A stretch of 64,000 nt of DNA from Streptomyces sp. HUAS CB01 (GTDB taxonomy: Bacteria > Actinomycetota > Actinomycetes > Streptomycetales > Streptomycetaceae), in assembly GCF_030406905.1 (NCBI RefSeq), contig NZ_CP129137.1:3988001-4052000 (forward strand), written 5' to 3'. Shown in pieces: positions 63,624-64,000 of this stretch. Under the pieces are notes generated by a model. That model was not told where the DNA came from and searched no databases. It worked only from the letters and a program-made list of their open reading frames with translations. A program made the translations under genes and the position numbers. Positions within the stretch are counted from its first letter, which is position 1. Every line of letters starts with the position of its first letter.

Positions 63624-64000
63624 GTGACTGCCGATGCGGAAGCGGACTACGACGCCATCGTGCTCGCCGGAGGTGCCGCCAGGCGGCTCGGCGGGGCGGA
63701 CAAGCCCGGTGTGAGCGTCGGCGGCCGGACGCTGCTCGACCGGGTGCTGACCGCGTCCCGGGGCGCCGGCCGCACGATCGTGGTCGGCGGGCGCCGGCCC
63801 ACCGCGCGGCCGGTGACCTGGACGCTGGAGGCCCCGCCGGGCGGCGGCCCGCTCGCCGCACTCCACGCGGGGCTCCGCCGGTCCGGCGCGCCCACCGTCG
63901 TGGTGCTCTCCGCGGATCTCCCCTTCCTCGACGAAGGGACCGTGCGGCGGCTGCTCGACGCCCTGGAGGACGGAGGGCGGGAGGGCGCGCTCCTCGTCGA
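63624..64000 (+). CDS. MobA-like nucleotidyltransferase (3'-truncated by window end)
   Basis: The GTG at 63624 opens a frame to the window edge (125 codons). It begins VTADAEADYDAIVLAGGAAR and contains the NTP-transferase signature LAGGAARRLGGADKP, then VGGRTLLDRV and VLSADLPFLDE. It is of the molybdenum cofactor guanylyltransferase (MobA) type, though other NTP transferases share the signature. A GGAG-like ribosome site is weak. Not linked to the bkd genes beyond proximity. Confidence 0.85.
   Translation, partial: MTADAEADYDAIVLAGGAARRLGGADKPGVSVGGRTLLDRVLTASRGAGRTIVVGGRRPTARPVTWTLEAPPGGGPLAALHAGLRRSGAPTVVVLSADLPFLDEGTVRRLLDALEDGGREGALLV

Overview
The window is a high-GC (about 70% or more) stretch of a Streptomyces-type chromosome that begins inside oriC and runs away from it on the dnaN side. 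Evidence: a dnaN-gnd-recF-DUF721-gyrB-gyrA-DUF3566-tRNA-Ile order, strong G/C third-codon bias, crgA, class E sortases, a DLW-39 peptide, many GTG (and some TTG) starts, and 4-nt ATGA/GTGA overlaps between operon genes. The exact species cannot be named from the sequence alone.

Layout: 1-616 is the right part of oriC, rich in DnaA boxes. 617-10711 is the replication block (dnaN, gnd, recF, DciA-like DUF721, gyrB, gyrA, DUF3566). 10795-16212 runs from tRNA-Ile to tRNA-Ala and includes the DLW-39 peptide, a surface-anchored protein, and a Ser/Thr kinase with an XRE regulator. 16727-20334 carries a small secreted protein, a 24-bp minisatellite, a DUF5324 protein, cyclophilin and a zinc-finger rhomboid. 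20341-20570 is a DnaA-box cluster. 20615-25269 is the crgA / DUF881 / sortase / pabA / sortase / sortase envelope block. 25536-33672 (minus strand) is the conserved actinobacterial growth and division operon: fhaA-fhaB-pstP-rodA-pbpA-pknB in the direction of transcription.

34312-39748 is the accessory part: tRNA-Leu followed by decayed genes (a STAND/NB-ARC ATPase remnant, a Tn3-transposase fragment fused to the start of an FAD oxidoreductase) and an intact secreted FG-GAP protein, bracketed by ~30-bp direct repeats. 39911-46633 holds a NarL-type two-component system with an unusual sensor, a parS-like site, azoR/hxlR, DUF2252, a J-domain protein and a rhodanese. 46741-47110 is a degenerate noncoding repeat. 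47201-58923 holds an acyl-CoA dehydrogenase and the phenylacetate genes (paaABCDE, paaN, paaH, tetR), with a DUF5819-HTTM-SpoU methyltransferase operon lodged between paaA and paaN. 59115-63547 is bkdR with bkdABC (branched-chain 2-oxoacid dehydrogenase), and a truncated MobA-like gene ends the window.

The most informative regulatory observation is an 18-bp operator found identically, in opposite orientation, at paaA and between paaN and paaH, with a one-mismatch core copy in the bkdR-bkdA intergenic region. This suggests that one TetR regulator (58330-58923) may link phenylacetate and branched-chain keto-acid catabolism. Exact 9-bp DnaA boxes are also clearly over-represented in intergenic DNA well away from oriC, and a near-consensus parS lies at 42385.
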